Part shown: piece by piece, positions 1-6,102 of the stretch
Layout of the letters: each line of letters starts with the position of its first letter
Position numbering within the stretch: position 1 is the stretch's first letter
Assembly (NCBI GenBank): GCA_900549065.1
Contig: URNC01000074.1
Span: 1-9,955, forward strand
Direction: 5' to 3'
Length of the DNA stretch: 9,955 nt
Origin: an uncultured Collinsella sp.
GTDB taxonomy: Bacteria; Actinomycetota; Coriobacteriia; Coriobacteriales; Coriobacteriaceae
Position numbers and translations under genes: made by a program
The notes under the pieces: generated by a model
The model's database searches: none
Told to the model about the DNA's origin: nothing
What the model saw: the letters and a program-made list of their open reading frames with translations, nothing else

Positions 1-1
1 C

Positions 2-445
2 CCTCCCGTCTCCTGCGCCCCTCCCGGAACTGTCCACATCAGTGTAGCCAATCCAGAGTTCTCTAGGTTCAGGAACGCCCGCTCGTTCGCCGCGTGGGTC
101 GGCCTGACGCCCTCCGAGCATTCCAGCGGGGAGAGCGACCGCAGGGGCGCGATCACCAAGGCCGGCAACAAGCACCTGAGGAAGACGCTGGTCGAGGCCG
201 CGTGGCACTACCTGACGTGCTCGGCGCGGCCGAAGGACCTCGCCAGGGGCCAGGCCCCGGACCGGGTCGCCCGGAGGCATGCCGCCAAGGGCGTGCGGAG
301 ACTGGTCGAGAGGCGGGAGGCGCTGCTCGCGCGCGGGGTCCACGGCAACAAGGCGAACGTGGCCACGGCGCGCGAGCTCGCCTGCTGGGTATGGGCGTCG
401 GCCTCATGGCCGAGGAGGCGTAGGGGGAGGTCCCCCCGCACATAA
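2..445 (+). pseudogene. IS110-family transposase, C-terminal fragment
   Basis: This is the C-terminal part of an IS110-family recombinase, which catalyses cut-and-paste movement of an insertion sequence without the usual DDE chemistry. The frame is open from position 2 to a TAA at 443-445, with no ATG. From about position 56 the protein reads like the Transposase_20 domain: RFRNARSFAAWVGL, then TPSEHSSGES (the serine-rich motif thought to carry the catalytic serine), RRGAITKAGNKHLRKTL, and a basic helical tail ending near ELACWVWASA. The N-terminal RuvC-like DEDD nuclease domain is not in the window. The first 17 or so codons (proline-rich, then VHISVANPE) do not resemble the usual AEIGDFSRF lead-in, so homology seems to start abruptly near position 50-56. 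It is therefore a remnant, or the window cuts an element whose upstream part has been rearranged. The family call is secure; whether the element still moves is doubtful. Confidence 0.8.
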
Positions 446-677
446 GCCAATCACCCCGGAAGCGGTTCGATCCGAAGCCGTTGAGGCGAACCTCAGGTCC
501 CTTTTCTGCGGGCGCCCAGGGCGCCACACGCGCGCACAGACTGTCGGTTCGACGTAGAAGCCTCAGCCGTAGCAACGGATTGCCCAGCGAGAGATCGCCA
601 CGGGCGGATATTAAACTGCAAAGACGAGCGTCGGTAAGACACGCCGAGGTCGCCGCGGACGGGTTGATATAGGGAGA
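446..677 (+). other. Hairpin-rich non-coding DNA downstream of the IS110 transposase; possible bridge-RNA region
   Basis: No convincing protein is encoded here. The stretch is full of short perfect stems: TGAGG/CCTCA closing a CGAA loop (482-495), GGCGCC/GGCGCC around CAG (511-525), GTCG/CGAC (543-553), CCGT/ACGG around AGCA (567-578), and GCCC plus GCGA pairing with TCGC plus GGGC around a GAGA loop (582-605). Known of the family: IS110 elements carry a structured guide (bridge) RNA in a non-coding end, and in the IS1111 group that end lies downstream of the recombinase gene. Inference: this could be such a right end. I cannot assign guide loops, because the left end and the insertion target are not visible. 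Confidence 0.3.
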
Positions 678-709
678 GGGCCTGACCCCATATCGTTGGG
701 GCCAGGCCC
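678..709. repeat. Strong inverted repeat (hairpin), possible terminator or element end
   Basis: GGGCCTGACCCC and GGGGCCAGGCCC pair over 12 positions with one mismatch, around the 8-base loop ATATCGTT. The plus strand continues GATTTTGCC, a short T-run that could make a weak terminator. The minus strand has no T-run, so it is a poor terminator for the minus-strand acetyltransferase gene that ends at 769. It may equally be a repeat unit or the boundary of the mobile element. Confidence 0.55.
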
Positions 710-768
710 GATTTTGCCTCTTGACAATGTCCTGCTCATATTAAAAGGAACGTCCCTAACTGCCGGGT

Positions 769-1410
769 TTAGGCTGTTAGATCGAGTTCGTAGAGGAAGC
801 TTTCGCGCGGCATGTCGTGACGGCGCTCTTCGCGGTTGGCGCGGTGCGTGGCCGTGCGCTTAAAGCCGTGCAGCTCGTAGAACTTCCACGAGCAGTTGGA
901 GTCGGTGTACAGGTGCGCCCTCGTCGCTCCAAGCGAGGACAGGTGCGAGACGGCGGCATCGAGCAGAACCGTGCCAACGCCCAGGCCATGGACATCGCGA
1001 TCCACGGCAAGCAGCGTGACCTCGTTGTCGTGCGGCAACGGGCTGCTCTCGAGCAGGCGGTTGTTGGTTCGGATGGTTGCGCGCACAAACGAGAGATACT
1101 CGGCGCACGCATCGGGCTCTAGCTCACGCATCTGCGATAGCAGCGCGCGTTCGGTATCCATCCAATGCTCGTTGATAGTGGCGCCGGAGCTCTGTCCCGC
1201 ACGCGCGAGCGAAATGCCACGCGCCTGACCGTCGATTACGGCAACCTGTGAAAACGTCGACGACGAAAGGCAATAGGCGAGGTCGCACGCGGCCTCAAGG
1301 CGGTTGTACTCATCGTTATCCGAATTGTTATGCCAAAGCTGCTGCAGAATCAGCGCGATGGCGTCGAAGTCTTCGGTATCAAACGGTCGGTAGAGAACCC
1401 GCGAGACCAT
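769..1410 (-). CDS. GNAT-family N-acetyltransferase
   Basis: The 213-residue protein belongs to the GCN5-related acetyltransferases, which move an acetyl group from acetyl-CoA to an amine on a small molecule or protein. The acetyl-CoA binding motif A is clear at about residues 131-152 (VTLLAVDRDVHGLGVGTVLL). His141 stands in the usual Arg/Gln position of R/Q-x-x-G-x-G/A. Motif B follows at about 171-186 (SNCSWKFYELHGFKRT), where the tyrosine and GF are typical. Residues 1-125 are less conserved and probably form the acceptor side, so the substrate cannot be told. The ATG at 1408-1410 is preceded by AAAGAGG at good spacing, which supports this start. The gene is transcribed away from purH across a shared 277-base gap and has no partner gene. 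The family is sure; the function is not. Confidence 0.9.
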   Translation of the reverse strand: MVSRVLYRPFDTEDFDAIALILQQLWHNNSDNDEYNRLEAACDLAYCLSSSTFSQVAVIDGQARGISLARAGQSSGATINEHWMDTERALLSQMRELEPDACAEYLSFVRATIRTNNRLLESSPLPHDNEVTLLAVDRDVHGLGVGTVLLDAAVSHLSSLGATRAHLYTDSNCSWKFYELHGFKRTATHRANREERRHDMPRESFLYELDLTA

Positions 1411-1568
1411 GGTGCCTCTTTCTTTTGCGGATGCATATCGAGCACAGTTCTACCACGCCATTGGCATCTAATTATGGTGCCCCTGTGTTCCATGAACTCA
1501 CCGTGCCCGGTGCCATGCCCATCCCCTCCGCTCGCAAACTTTTTCTGCACATGCGCCCGTTGCGGGGT

Positions 1569-1590
1569 GCATCGATGCGCTCGATGCGCT
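1569..1590. repeat. Palindrome plus 9-bp tandem repeat upstream of purH, possible operator
   Basis: GCATCGATGC (1569-1578) is a perfect palindrome. It runs into two back-to-back copies of CGATGCGCT (1573-1581 and 1582-1590). The pair abuts TACATTAAAT, the most promoter-like AT patch before purH, and lies about 100 bases upstream of the start codon. The position would suit a regulator of purine synthesis, but no known operator consensus is matched. Confidence 0.35.
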
Positions 1591-1676
1591 ACATTAAATC
1601 AGTATTTTCAATGCCGCTGCGCGAGCGCTGCAGATCGACGTATCACCGACTCACAGAGCACGGCGGCGTACCAGAC

Positions 1677-1683
1677 AGGAGGA
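1677..1683 (+). promoter_or_regulatory. Shine-Dalgarno sequence of purH
   Basis: AGGAGGA ends four bases before the ATG at 1688. It is a near-perfect match to the anti-Shine-Dalgarno sequence and fixes the purH start. Confidence 0.85.
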
Positions 1684-1687
1684 CTGC

Positions 1688-3295
1688 ATGGGATCTGATG
1701 TGAAGATCGCACGCGCGTTGATCTCGGTTACCGATAAGACGGGCGTCGTCGATTTCGCACGGACGCTGGTTGACGACTTTGGCGTCGAGATCATCTCTAC
1801 GGGCGGCACGGCTCGTGCCATCGAGGACGCGGGCGTTCCCGTAACCCCCATCGAGGAGTTCACGGGCTATCCCGAGATGATGGACGGCCGCGTTAAGACC
1901 CTGCACCCCAAGGTTCACGGCGCGCTGCTGGCCCGCCGCGATTCCGAGCAGCACATGCAGGAGGCGGCTCAGCACGGCATTAAGCTGATCGACCTGGTCG
2001 TCGTCAACCTGTACGAGTTCGAGAAGACCGTCGCCAACCCCGAGGTCACCTTCGCGGACGCCATCGAGCACATCGACATCGGTGGCCCCTCCATGCTGCG
2101 CTCTGCCGCCAAGAACGCCACGAGCGTTACCGTCATTTCCGACCCTGCCGACTATGATGCCGTCCTGGCCGAGATGCACGAGACCGGCGGTTGCACCACG
2201 CTTTCCACCCGTCGTCGCCTGCAGGTGAAGGTCTACCAGACCACCGCCGCCTACGACACGGCTATCTCCCGTTGGCTTGCCGCCCAGGCAAGCGACGTGG
2301 CGGACACCTCTGCCAAGCTCGAGATTTCGCTGGAGAAGGTCGACGACCTGCGCTATGGCGAGAATCCTCAGCAGAAGGCTACGGTCTACCGCTTTGCCGA
2401 GGGCTGCGAGAACACCGCGAGCTCGCAGTTCCCGCTCGTTGGCTCCGAGCAGATCCAGGGCAAGCCGCTCAGCTACAACAACTATCTGGATGCCGATGCC
2501 GCTTGGAACCTGGTCCGCGAGTTCGACGAGCCGGCCTGCGTGATCCTCAAGCACCAGAACCCCTGCGGTTCCGCCGTTGCCGAGGACATCACGGCTGCCT
2601 ACGACCGTGCTTTTGCCTGCGATCCCAAGAGTGCCTTTGGCGGCATCATCGCCTGCAACCGCGAGGTTCCCTTTGATCTGGTTGAGCACTTTGCCGATCA
2701 GAACAAGCAGTTCGTCGAGGTCATCATCGCCCCGAGCTACACCGCCGAGGCGCTCGAGCGCATGGCCAAGCGCCCCAACCTGCGCGTGTTGGCGACCGGC
2801 GGCGTGGACCACGGCGCTCAGGTGGAGCTGCGCTCCGTCGACGGCGGCATGCTGGTGCAGGAGGTCGACCACGTGACCGAGGATCCCGCGACCTTTACGT
2901 TCCCCACCGACCGCAAGCCCACCGACGCCGAGATGGCCGAGCTCGAGTTTGCCTGGAAGGTCTGCAAGGGCGTTAAGTCCAACGCCATCCTGGTCTCCAA
3001 GGGTAAGGCCGGCATTGGCATGGGCCCGGGTCAGCCTAACCGCGTTGACTCTGCGCTACTTGCCTGCGAGCGCGCCGAGGACTTCTGCGAGCGCGAGGGC
3101 GTGGAGAAGGGCGGCTTTGCCTGTGCAAGCGACGCGTTCTTCCCGTTCCGCGACAACGTCGACGTGCTTGCTGCACACGGCGTGACCTGCATCATCCAGC
3201 CCGGCGGCTCCAAGCGCGATGACGAGAGCATTCAGGCCTGCAACGAGCACAATATTGCTATGGTCTTTACCGGCGCCCGCCACTTTAGGCACTAA
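1688..3295 (+). CDS. purH: Bifunctional AICAR formyltransferase / IMP cyclohydrolase
   Basis: PurH carries out the last two steps of de novo purine synthesis in the cytoplasm: it formylates AICAR with 10-formyltetrahydrofolate, then closes the ring to give IMP. The 535-residue length matches the family (E. coli about 529). The N-terminal MGS-like cyclohydrolase domain (about 1-200) has ISTGGTA at 36-42 and KTLHPKVHGALLARR at 70-84, the nucleotide-binding loop. The formyltransferase domain (about 205-535) shows RYGENPQQ at 222-229, NNYLDADAAW at 264-273, KHQNPCG at 288-294 with the catalytic Lys-His pair, SNAI at 431-434, GPGQPNRVDS at 446-455, SDAFFPFRD at 481-489 and the standard ending TGARHFRH. 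All key residues are present, so the enzyme should be active. It is a single-gene unit: a terminator follows, and the upstream gene is divergent. Other pur genes are not in the window. Confidence 0.98.
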   Translation: MGSDVKIARALISVTDKTGVVDFARTLVDDFGVEIISTGGTARAIEDAGVPVTPIEEFTGYPEMMDGRVKTLHPKVHGALLARRDSEQHMQEAAQHGIKLIDLVVVNLYEFEKTVANPEVTFADAIEHIDIGGPSMLRSAAKNATSVTVISDPADYDAVLAEMHETGGCTTLSTRRRLQVKVYQTTAAYDTAISRWLAAQASDVADTSAKLEISLEKVDDLRYGENPQQKATVYRFAEGCENTASSQFPLVGSEQIQGKPLSYNNYLDADAAWNLVREFDEPACVILKHQNPCGSAVAEDITAAYDRAFACDPKSAFGGIIACNREVPFDLVEHFADQNKQFVEVIIAPSYTAEALERMAKRPNLRVLATGGVDHGAQVELRSVDGGMLVQEVDHVTEDPATFTFPTDRKPTDAEMAELEFAWKVCKGVKSNAILVSKGKAGIGMGPGQPNRVDSALLACERAEDFCEREGVEKGGFACASDAFFPFRDNVDVLAAHGVTCIIQPGGSKRDDESIQACNEHNIAMVFTGARHFRH

Positions 3296-3324
3296 GTTTC
3301 GCCCCGGAACAAAATAATCTCTGC

Positions 3325-3360
3325 AAAAGACGGCTGCTCCGTTTGGAGGGCCGTCTTTTT
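3325..3360 (+). terminator. Rho-independent terminator of purH
   Basis: AAAAGACGGC (3325-3334) pairs perfectly with GCCGTCTTTT (3350-3359). An inner CTCC/GGAG stem closes a GTTT loop, and the stem ends in a T-run. It sits 30 bases after the purH stop. The A-run on the other side would also let it work on the minus strand. Confidence 0.92.
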
Positions 3361-3368
3361 GGTATAAG
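3358..3368 (+). promoter_or_regulatory. Possible extended -10 promoter element at the end of the purH terminator
   Basis: TTTGGTATAAG contains TGGTATAAG, close to the extended -10 pattern TGnTATAAT. If used, transcription would begin near 3375. The ATG at 3377 would then be almost leaderless, and the ATG at 3401 would have a leader of about 25 bases. No convincing -35 box is seen; the terminator stem occupies that space. Confidence 0.35.
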
Positions 3369-3376
3369 AGGACGGA

Positions 3377-4108
3377 ATGACTAACACGAAAGGTACAACC
3401 ATGCCCCAGATTGATGATGCCGAGCTGTTTGGCAATGCCGAGGATCAGCGTGCGTACGAGGACTTTTGCGCCAATCAGGAGGCGGTCGAGAAGTTTACGC
3501 TCGACAAGCCCGCGCTTGTCTGCCGTTGGCGCATGTCCAATAAAAAGGTGCCCATGCTCAACCGCCACATTCGCGCACTGTCCGAGCGCCTGGTGCAGGG
3601 CGAGCCGCTTACCCATAACATGCTCAGCTGGGCCAAACAGCACGTTGAGTGGTCGCTTGCCGAGGGCGATTACACTGCGCACGACGGCGTACTCATGCTG
3701 GTGATCGACATCAACGGCAACGCCGCCATGACGGTGGGGGAGTACGAGCCGCTCGCCGATACGTCGGCCAAGGCGCTGCGTGCCCGTTCCGCCGAGGCCC
3801 GCTCCGAGGCCGACGAGACCGGCGTGGCGCCCGAGTTGCTCGCCGCCGTCAACAACGGCGAGCTTGCCTTTGTGGCGCCGGCGGACGAGTGCCTGTGCGG
3901 CACGGCGACGCTCATCGAGCAGCTCGCCCAGACCAAGGGCATCCCGGTCACGCGCGTAGATATTCCCGCACAGCTCAAGGGCGCCTTGTTCCTGGTGAGC
4001 GACGAGCACGGCGTGGTCCCCGTAACCGAGACGGACGCCGCCGAGGCCGACGCCGCCACGGTCGCCTTCTTCGCCGAAGGCTACGAAAAGCTCCGTGCCC
4101 GCCGCTAA
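3377..4108 (+). CDS. Uncharacterised protein, possibly a degenerate class IV aminotransferase-like fold
   Basis: The product is an acidic, soluble protein of 243 residues with no signal peptide or membrane helix. I do not recognise it as a named family. Its second half recalls the C-terminal part of class IV PLP enzymes (D-amino-acid and branched-chain aminotransferases, aminodeoxychorismate lyase). The stretch GELAFVAPADECLCGTAT (161-178), then LIEQLAQTKGIPVTRVDIP (179-197), then ALFLVSDEHGVVPV (203-216), follows the order LvTPp..LpGiTR, lA...Gi.V.er.i, adEvFltgT..gv.PV. However, the E-x-x-SN-x-F motif is absent and the segment is short, so PLP catalysis is unlikely. Lys132 (TSAKAL) is the only lysine near the expected catalytic position. 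The start is uncertain. ATG 3377 has GAGGA five bases upstream. ATG 3401, eight codons in, has AAAGG, gives MPQIDDAELFG, and fits the possible -10 at 3363. The gene is monocistronic between hairpins. That it encodes a protein is near certain; the fold is a guess. Confidence 0.85.
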   Translation: MTNTKGTTMPQIDDAELFGNAEDQRAYEDFCANQEAVEKFTLDKPALVCRWRMSNKKVPMLNRHIRALSERLVQGEPLTHNMLSWAKQHVEWSLAEGDYTAHDGVLMLVIDINGNAAMTVGEYEPLADTSAKALRARSAEARSEADETGVAPELLAAVNNGELAFVAPADECLCGTATLIEQLAQTKGIPVTRVDIPAQLKGALFLVSDEHGVVPVTETDAAEADAATVAFFAEGYEKLRARR

Positions 4109-4122
4109 ATGATGTTTCTGGG

Positions 4123-4152
4123 ACGGGGATTAAAAACTCATTTAATTCCCGT
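4123..4152. terminator. Hairpin after the uncharacterised gene, probable terminator
   Basis: ACGGGGATTAAA (4123-4134) pairs with TTTAATTCCCGT (4141-4152) through 12 pairs including one G-U, around the loop AACTCA. It begins 15 bases after the stop at 4108. No T-run follows on the plus strand, so termination may be weak or may rely on the next hairpin. Confidence 0.55.
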
Positions 4153-4190
4153 GCTCGTCGCGAGCGAGAGGCAAGCCTCTGCCACTCGCG
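4153..4190. repeat. Second hairpin cluster downstream of 4108
   Basis: CGCGAG (4159-4164) pairs with CTCGCG (4185-4190), enclosing a perfect AGAGGC/GCCTCT stem (4167-4172 with 4175-4180). A competing stem GCTCG/CGAGC lies at 4153-4165. The two folds share bases and exclude each other. This sits in the 173-base gap before the response regulator gene. Confidence 0.45.
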
Positions 4191-4230
4191 AACAGTTCTG
4201 TCACTTTGGTGCCGCGTGAGGCGCGTATCT

Positions 4231-4249
4231 GCGGATCCGCGGTCATAAT
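4231..4249 (+). promoter_or_regulatory. Probable promoter and palindromic site of the two-component operon
   Basis: CATAAT at 4244-4249 is a good -10 box, placed about 33 bases before the ATG at 4282. Immediately upstream lies a perfect 10-base palindrome, GCGGATCCGC (4231-4240), in the -35/-10 spacer. No -35 match is seen. A palindrome there could be a binding site for a repressor or for the response regulator itself. Confidence 0.45.
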
Positions 4250-4281
4250 GGGGCAAGACAACCAAGAGGGGGGCGGAATCC

Positions 4282-4953
4282 ATGGCGCTAATCTATATCG
4301 TTGAGGACGACGAGCCCATTCGTCGTGAGCTTATCGACATCCTTGCCCGCGCCGGGTTTGAAATCGAGGCCTGCGAATCGTTTGAACATGTCTCGCGCGA
4401 TATTCTCGCCGCCGCGCCCGACCTGGTGCTGCTCGACCTCACGCTTCCCGTCAAGGACGGCCAGCATATCTGCCACGAGGTTCGCCGCGAATCCGAGGTT
4501 CCCATCATCGTCCTCACCTCGCGCACGACCGAGATCGACGAGGTCATGGCCATGACGCTCGGCGCGGACGACTTTGTTCCCAAGCCCTATAGCGCCCGTG
4601 TGCTCGTGGCGCGCATCAATGCCTTGCTGCGTCGCACCGCGGCGGCGGGCGAGCGCAGCACGCTCGTCCACAAGGGACTGGAGCTTGACCTCGCCCGCTC
4701 CATGGTCACCAACACGCAAACCGGCACTAGCACCGAGCTCACCAAAAACGAGCTGCGTATCCTCTCGTTGCTTCTGAGCCGTGCGGGCAAGATCGTTTCG
4801 CGCTCGGCTATCATGCAGGACCTGTGGGACTCCGACGCCTTCGTGGACGACAATACGCTCACCGTCAACATCAACCGCCTGCGTACCACGCTCGAAAAAA
4901 TCGGCATCAAGGGGTATTTGACCACGCATCGCGGCCAAGGCTATTCGGTCTAG
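4282..4953 (+). CDS. OmpR/PhoB-family response regulator (BceR-like)
   Basis: This 223-residue DNA-binding response regulator would be phosphorylated by the kinase encoded 9 bases downstream. The receiver domain (1-about 118) has the acidic pocket E8-D9-D10, phosphoacceptor Asp52 (LVLLDLTLP), Thr79 in VLTS and Lys101 in PKPY. The C-terminal winged helix (about 127-223) holds TELTKNELRILSLLL and the recognition helix DDNTLTVNINRLRTTLEKIG, ending THRGQGYSV. The DDNTLTVNINRLR helix is typical of the BceR branch, which answers to cell-wall antibiotics. All residues needed for phosphorylation are present. A strong SD (AAGAGGGGGG) precedes the ATG. The first gene of a two-gene operon, it is probably driven by the promoter at 4231-4249. 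The OmpR-family call is certain; the BceR subtype is inferred from the helix and the partner kinase. Confidence 0.95.
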   Translation: MALIYIVEDDEPIRRELIDILARAGFEIEACESFEHVSRDILAAAPDLVLLDLTLPVKDGQHICHEVRRESEVPIIVLTSRTTEIDEVMAMTLGADDFVPKPYSARVLVARINALLRRTAAAGERSTLVHKGLELDLARSMVTNTQTGTSTELTKNELRILSLLLSRAGKIVSRSAIMQDLWDSDAFVDDNTLTVNINRLRTTLEKIGIKGYLTTHRGQGYSV

Positions 4954-4962
4954 GGGCCGGCT

Positions 4963-6006
4963 ATGTCGTTTGGCAAGTTCTTTAAAGATGCGCTGCTTCC
5001 CGTCGCCGTGTGGACCTGCGGCGTGCTGCTGAGCTGCTTTGTGCTGACGGTCGCCGGAGCACCCGTTTCTATCGTGGTCGTGGCGGTCGGCGTGTCCTTT
5101 ATCTTTGGTATGCTCGGCATCGTGATCGAATACGCGCGCCGTCGTCGTTTTCTGCGCCAGCTGGAGCGTGCGGCAGAGGAGCTCGAGAGTCCCGCATGGG
5201 TGCAGGAGATGGTGCAATGCCCGACCTATGCCGAGGGCGAGCTCGAGTACGAGGTCTTGCGCCGGGTGGGCAAAGCCGCTTGCGACGAGGTTGCCGAAGG
5301 CCGGCGTCAGACCGATGACTATCGCGACTATATCGAGAGCTGGGTCCACGAGGCCAAGCTGCCCCTGGCGGCGGCTCACCTGATTTTGGAAAACCTGGAC
5401 AGCAGCGAAGACGACCTGTCGCGCGTGGACGACCTGGCACGCGAACTTGCCCGCGTGGAGCGCTATATCGATCAAGCGCTGTACTACGCGCGCTCGGAAG
5501 TCGTGGAGCGCGACTACCTGATTCGCCGCTGGGACCTTAAGACCTTGGTGACGGGCGCGATTAAAGCCAATGCGCGTGAGCTCATCGCGGCACACGTGGC
5601 GCCGGTGTGCGAGAACCTCGACTTTGAGGTCTTTACCGACGAGAAGTGGCTCGAGTTTATTCTGGGCCAGCTCATTCAGAACAGCATTAAATATGCGCGT
5701 GAGGACGGCGCGAAGATCGTGTTTTCGGGCGCGTTGCTGGACGAGGGCCTGGCAAGCGAGCGCATCGAGCTTACCGTCGCGGACAACGGCTGCGGCGTGT
5801 GTGCGGCAGACCTGCCGCGCGTGTTCGAGAAGGGCTTTACCGGCGACAACGGCCGCACCACCAAGCGCGCAACGGGCATCGGCCTCTATCTGGTGGCGCG
5901 CCTGTGCTCCAAGATGGGCATCGACGTCACCGCGGCATCGGAGCCGGGCGAAGGCTTCGTCGTAACATTCGCTTTTTCAACGAACAAGTTCCAATACTTT
6001 GAGTAA
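4963..6006 (+). CDS. BceS-like intramembrane-sensing histidine kinase
   Basis: The 347-residue membrane kinase is the partner of the upstream regulator. Two hydrophobic helices (about 11-31 and 35-56) are joined by only a few residues, then RRRRFLR marks the inner face. There is thus no real extracellular sensor domain and no HAMP. The phosphorylation site is His129 in ESWVHEAKLPLAA, the HExKxP form found in BceS kinases (WVHEIKTP). The ATPase domain has the N box QLIQNSIKY (Asn240), G1 DNGCG (274-278), F box VFEKGFTG (287-294), and G2 GIGLYL (305-310). Kinase activity should be intact. BceS proteins generally do not sense drugs alone but through a BceAB-type ABC transporter; none is encoded nearby. 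The short gap after the RR stop (TAGGGG doubles as SD) implies translational coupling. A terminator at 6037 ends the operon. Confidence 0.94.
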   Translation: MSFGKFFKDALLPVAVWTCGVLLSCFVLTVAGAPVSIVVVAVGVSFIFGMLGIVIEYARRRRFLRQLERAAEELESPAWVQEMVQCPTYAEGELEYEVLRRVGKAACDEVAEGRRQTDDYRDYIESWVHEAKLPLAAAHLILENLDSSEDDLSRVDDLARELARVERYIDQALYYARSEVVERDYLIRRWDLKTLVTGAIKANARELIAAHVAPVCENLDFEVFTDEKWLEFILGQLIQNSIKYAREDGAKIVFSGALLDEGLASERIELTVADNGCGVCAADLPRVFEKGFTGDNGRTTKRATGIGLYLVARLCSKMGIDVTAASEPGEGFVVTFAFSTNKFQYFE

Positions 6007-6036
6007 CGCACACGGCAAACGGCCGCCCAAACAAAA

Positions 6037-6072
6037 CGTGCCGCCCCAAACGGGGCGGCACGCCATCTTTTA
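6037..6072. terminator. Bidirectional terminator between the kinase gene and the stress-protein gene
   Basis: CGTGCCGCCCC (6037-6047) pairs perfectly with GGGGCGGCACG (6052-6062) around AAAC. The plus strand continues CCATCTTTTA. The minus strand continues TTTTGTTT, an even better T-run, so it can end both the kinase operon and the convergent usp transcript. Confidence 0.9.
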
Positions 6073-6102
6073 TCAGCCAACTCGTTGAAGTACGGTGACG
6101 AA

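Larger units (their letters stand above)
1411..1687. promoter_or_regulatory. Divergent intergenic region between the acetyltransferase gene and purH
   Basis: This 277-base gap must hold the promoters of both divergent genes. I see no clean -35/-10 pair for either. AT-rich patches that could be -10 regions are CTAATTAT near 1469-1476 and TACATTAAAT at 1590-1599. A hairpin CACCG/CGGTG around TGCC lies at 1499-1512. I see no purine-riboswitch core upstream of purH. Confidence 0.4.

Noticed and set aside
94..423. Open frame with an ATG in the transposase region, shifted by one base
   Set aside because: The IS110 motifs are in the other plus frame, which lacks an ATG here. This frame gives an Arg/Gly/Ala-rich product with no family likeness.
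721..744. TTGACA followed by TATTAA, promoter-like
   Set aside because: The spacer is only about 12 bases, and the sequence points into the 3' end of an opposite-strand gene. It is not a plausible sigma70 promoter.
1643..2872. Long open frame (409 codons) antisense to purH
   Set aside because: It is a mirror of purH caused by strong G/C third-position bias. The protein has no recognisable domain, and purH on the other strand is complete.
4288..5595. Long open frame (435 codons) antisense to the two-component genes
   Set aside because: Another antisense shadow. It spans two real genes and their junction, is rich in His/Arg/Ala, and shows no domain.
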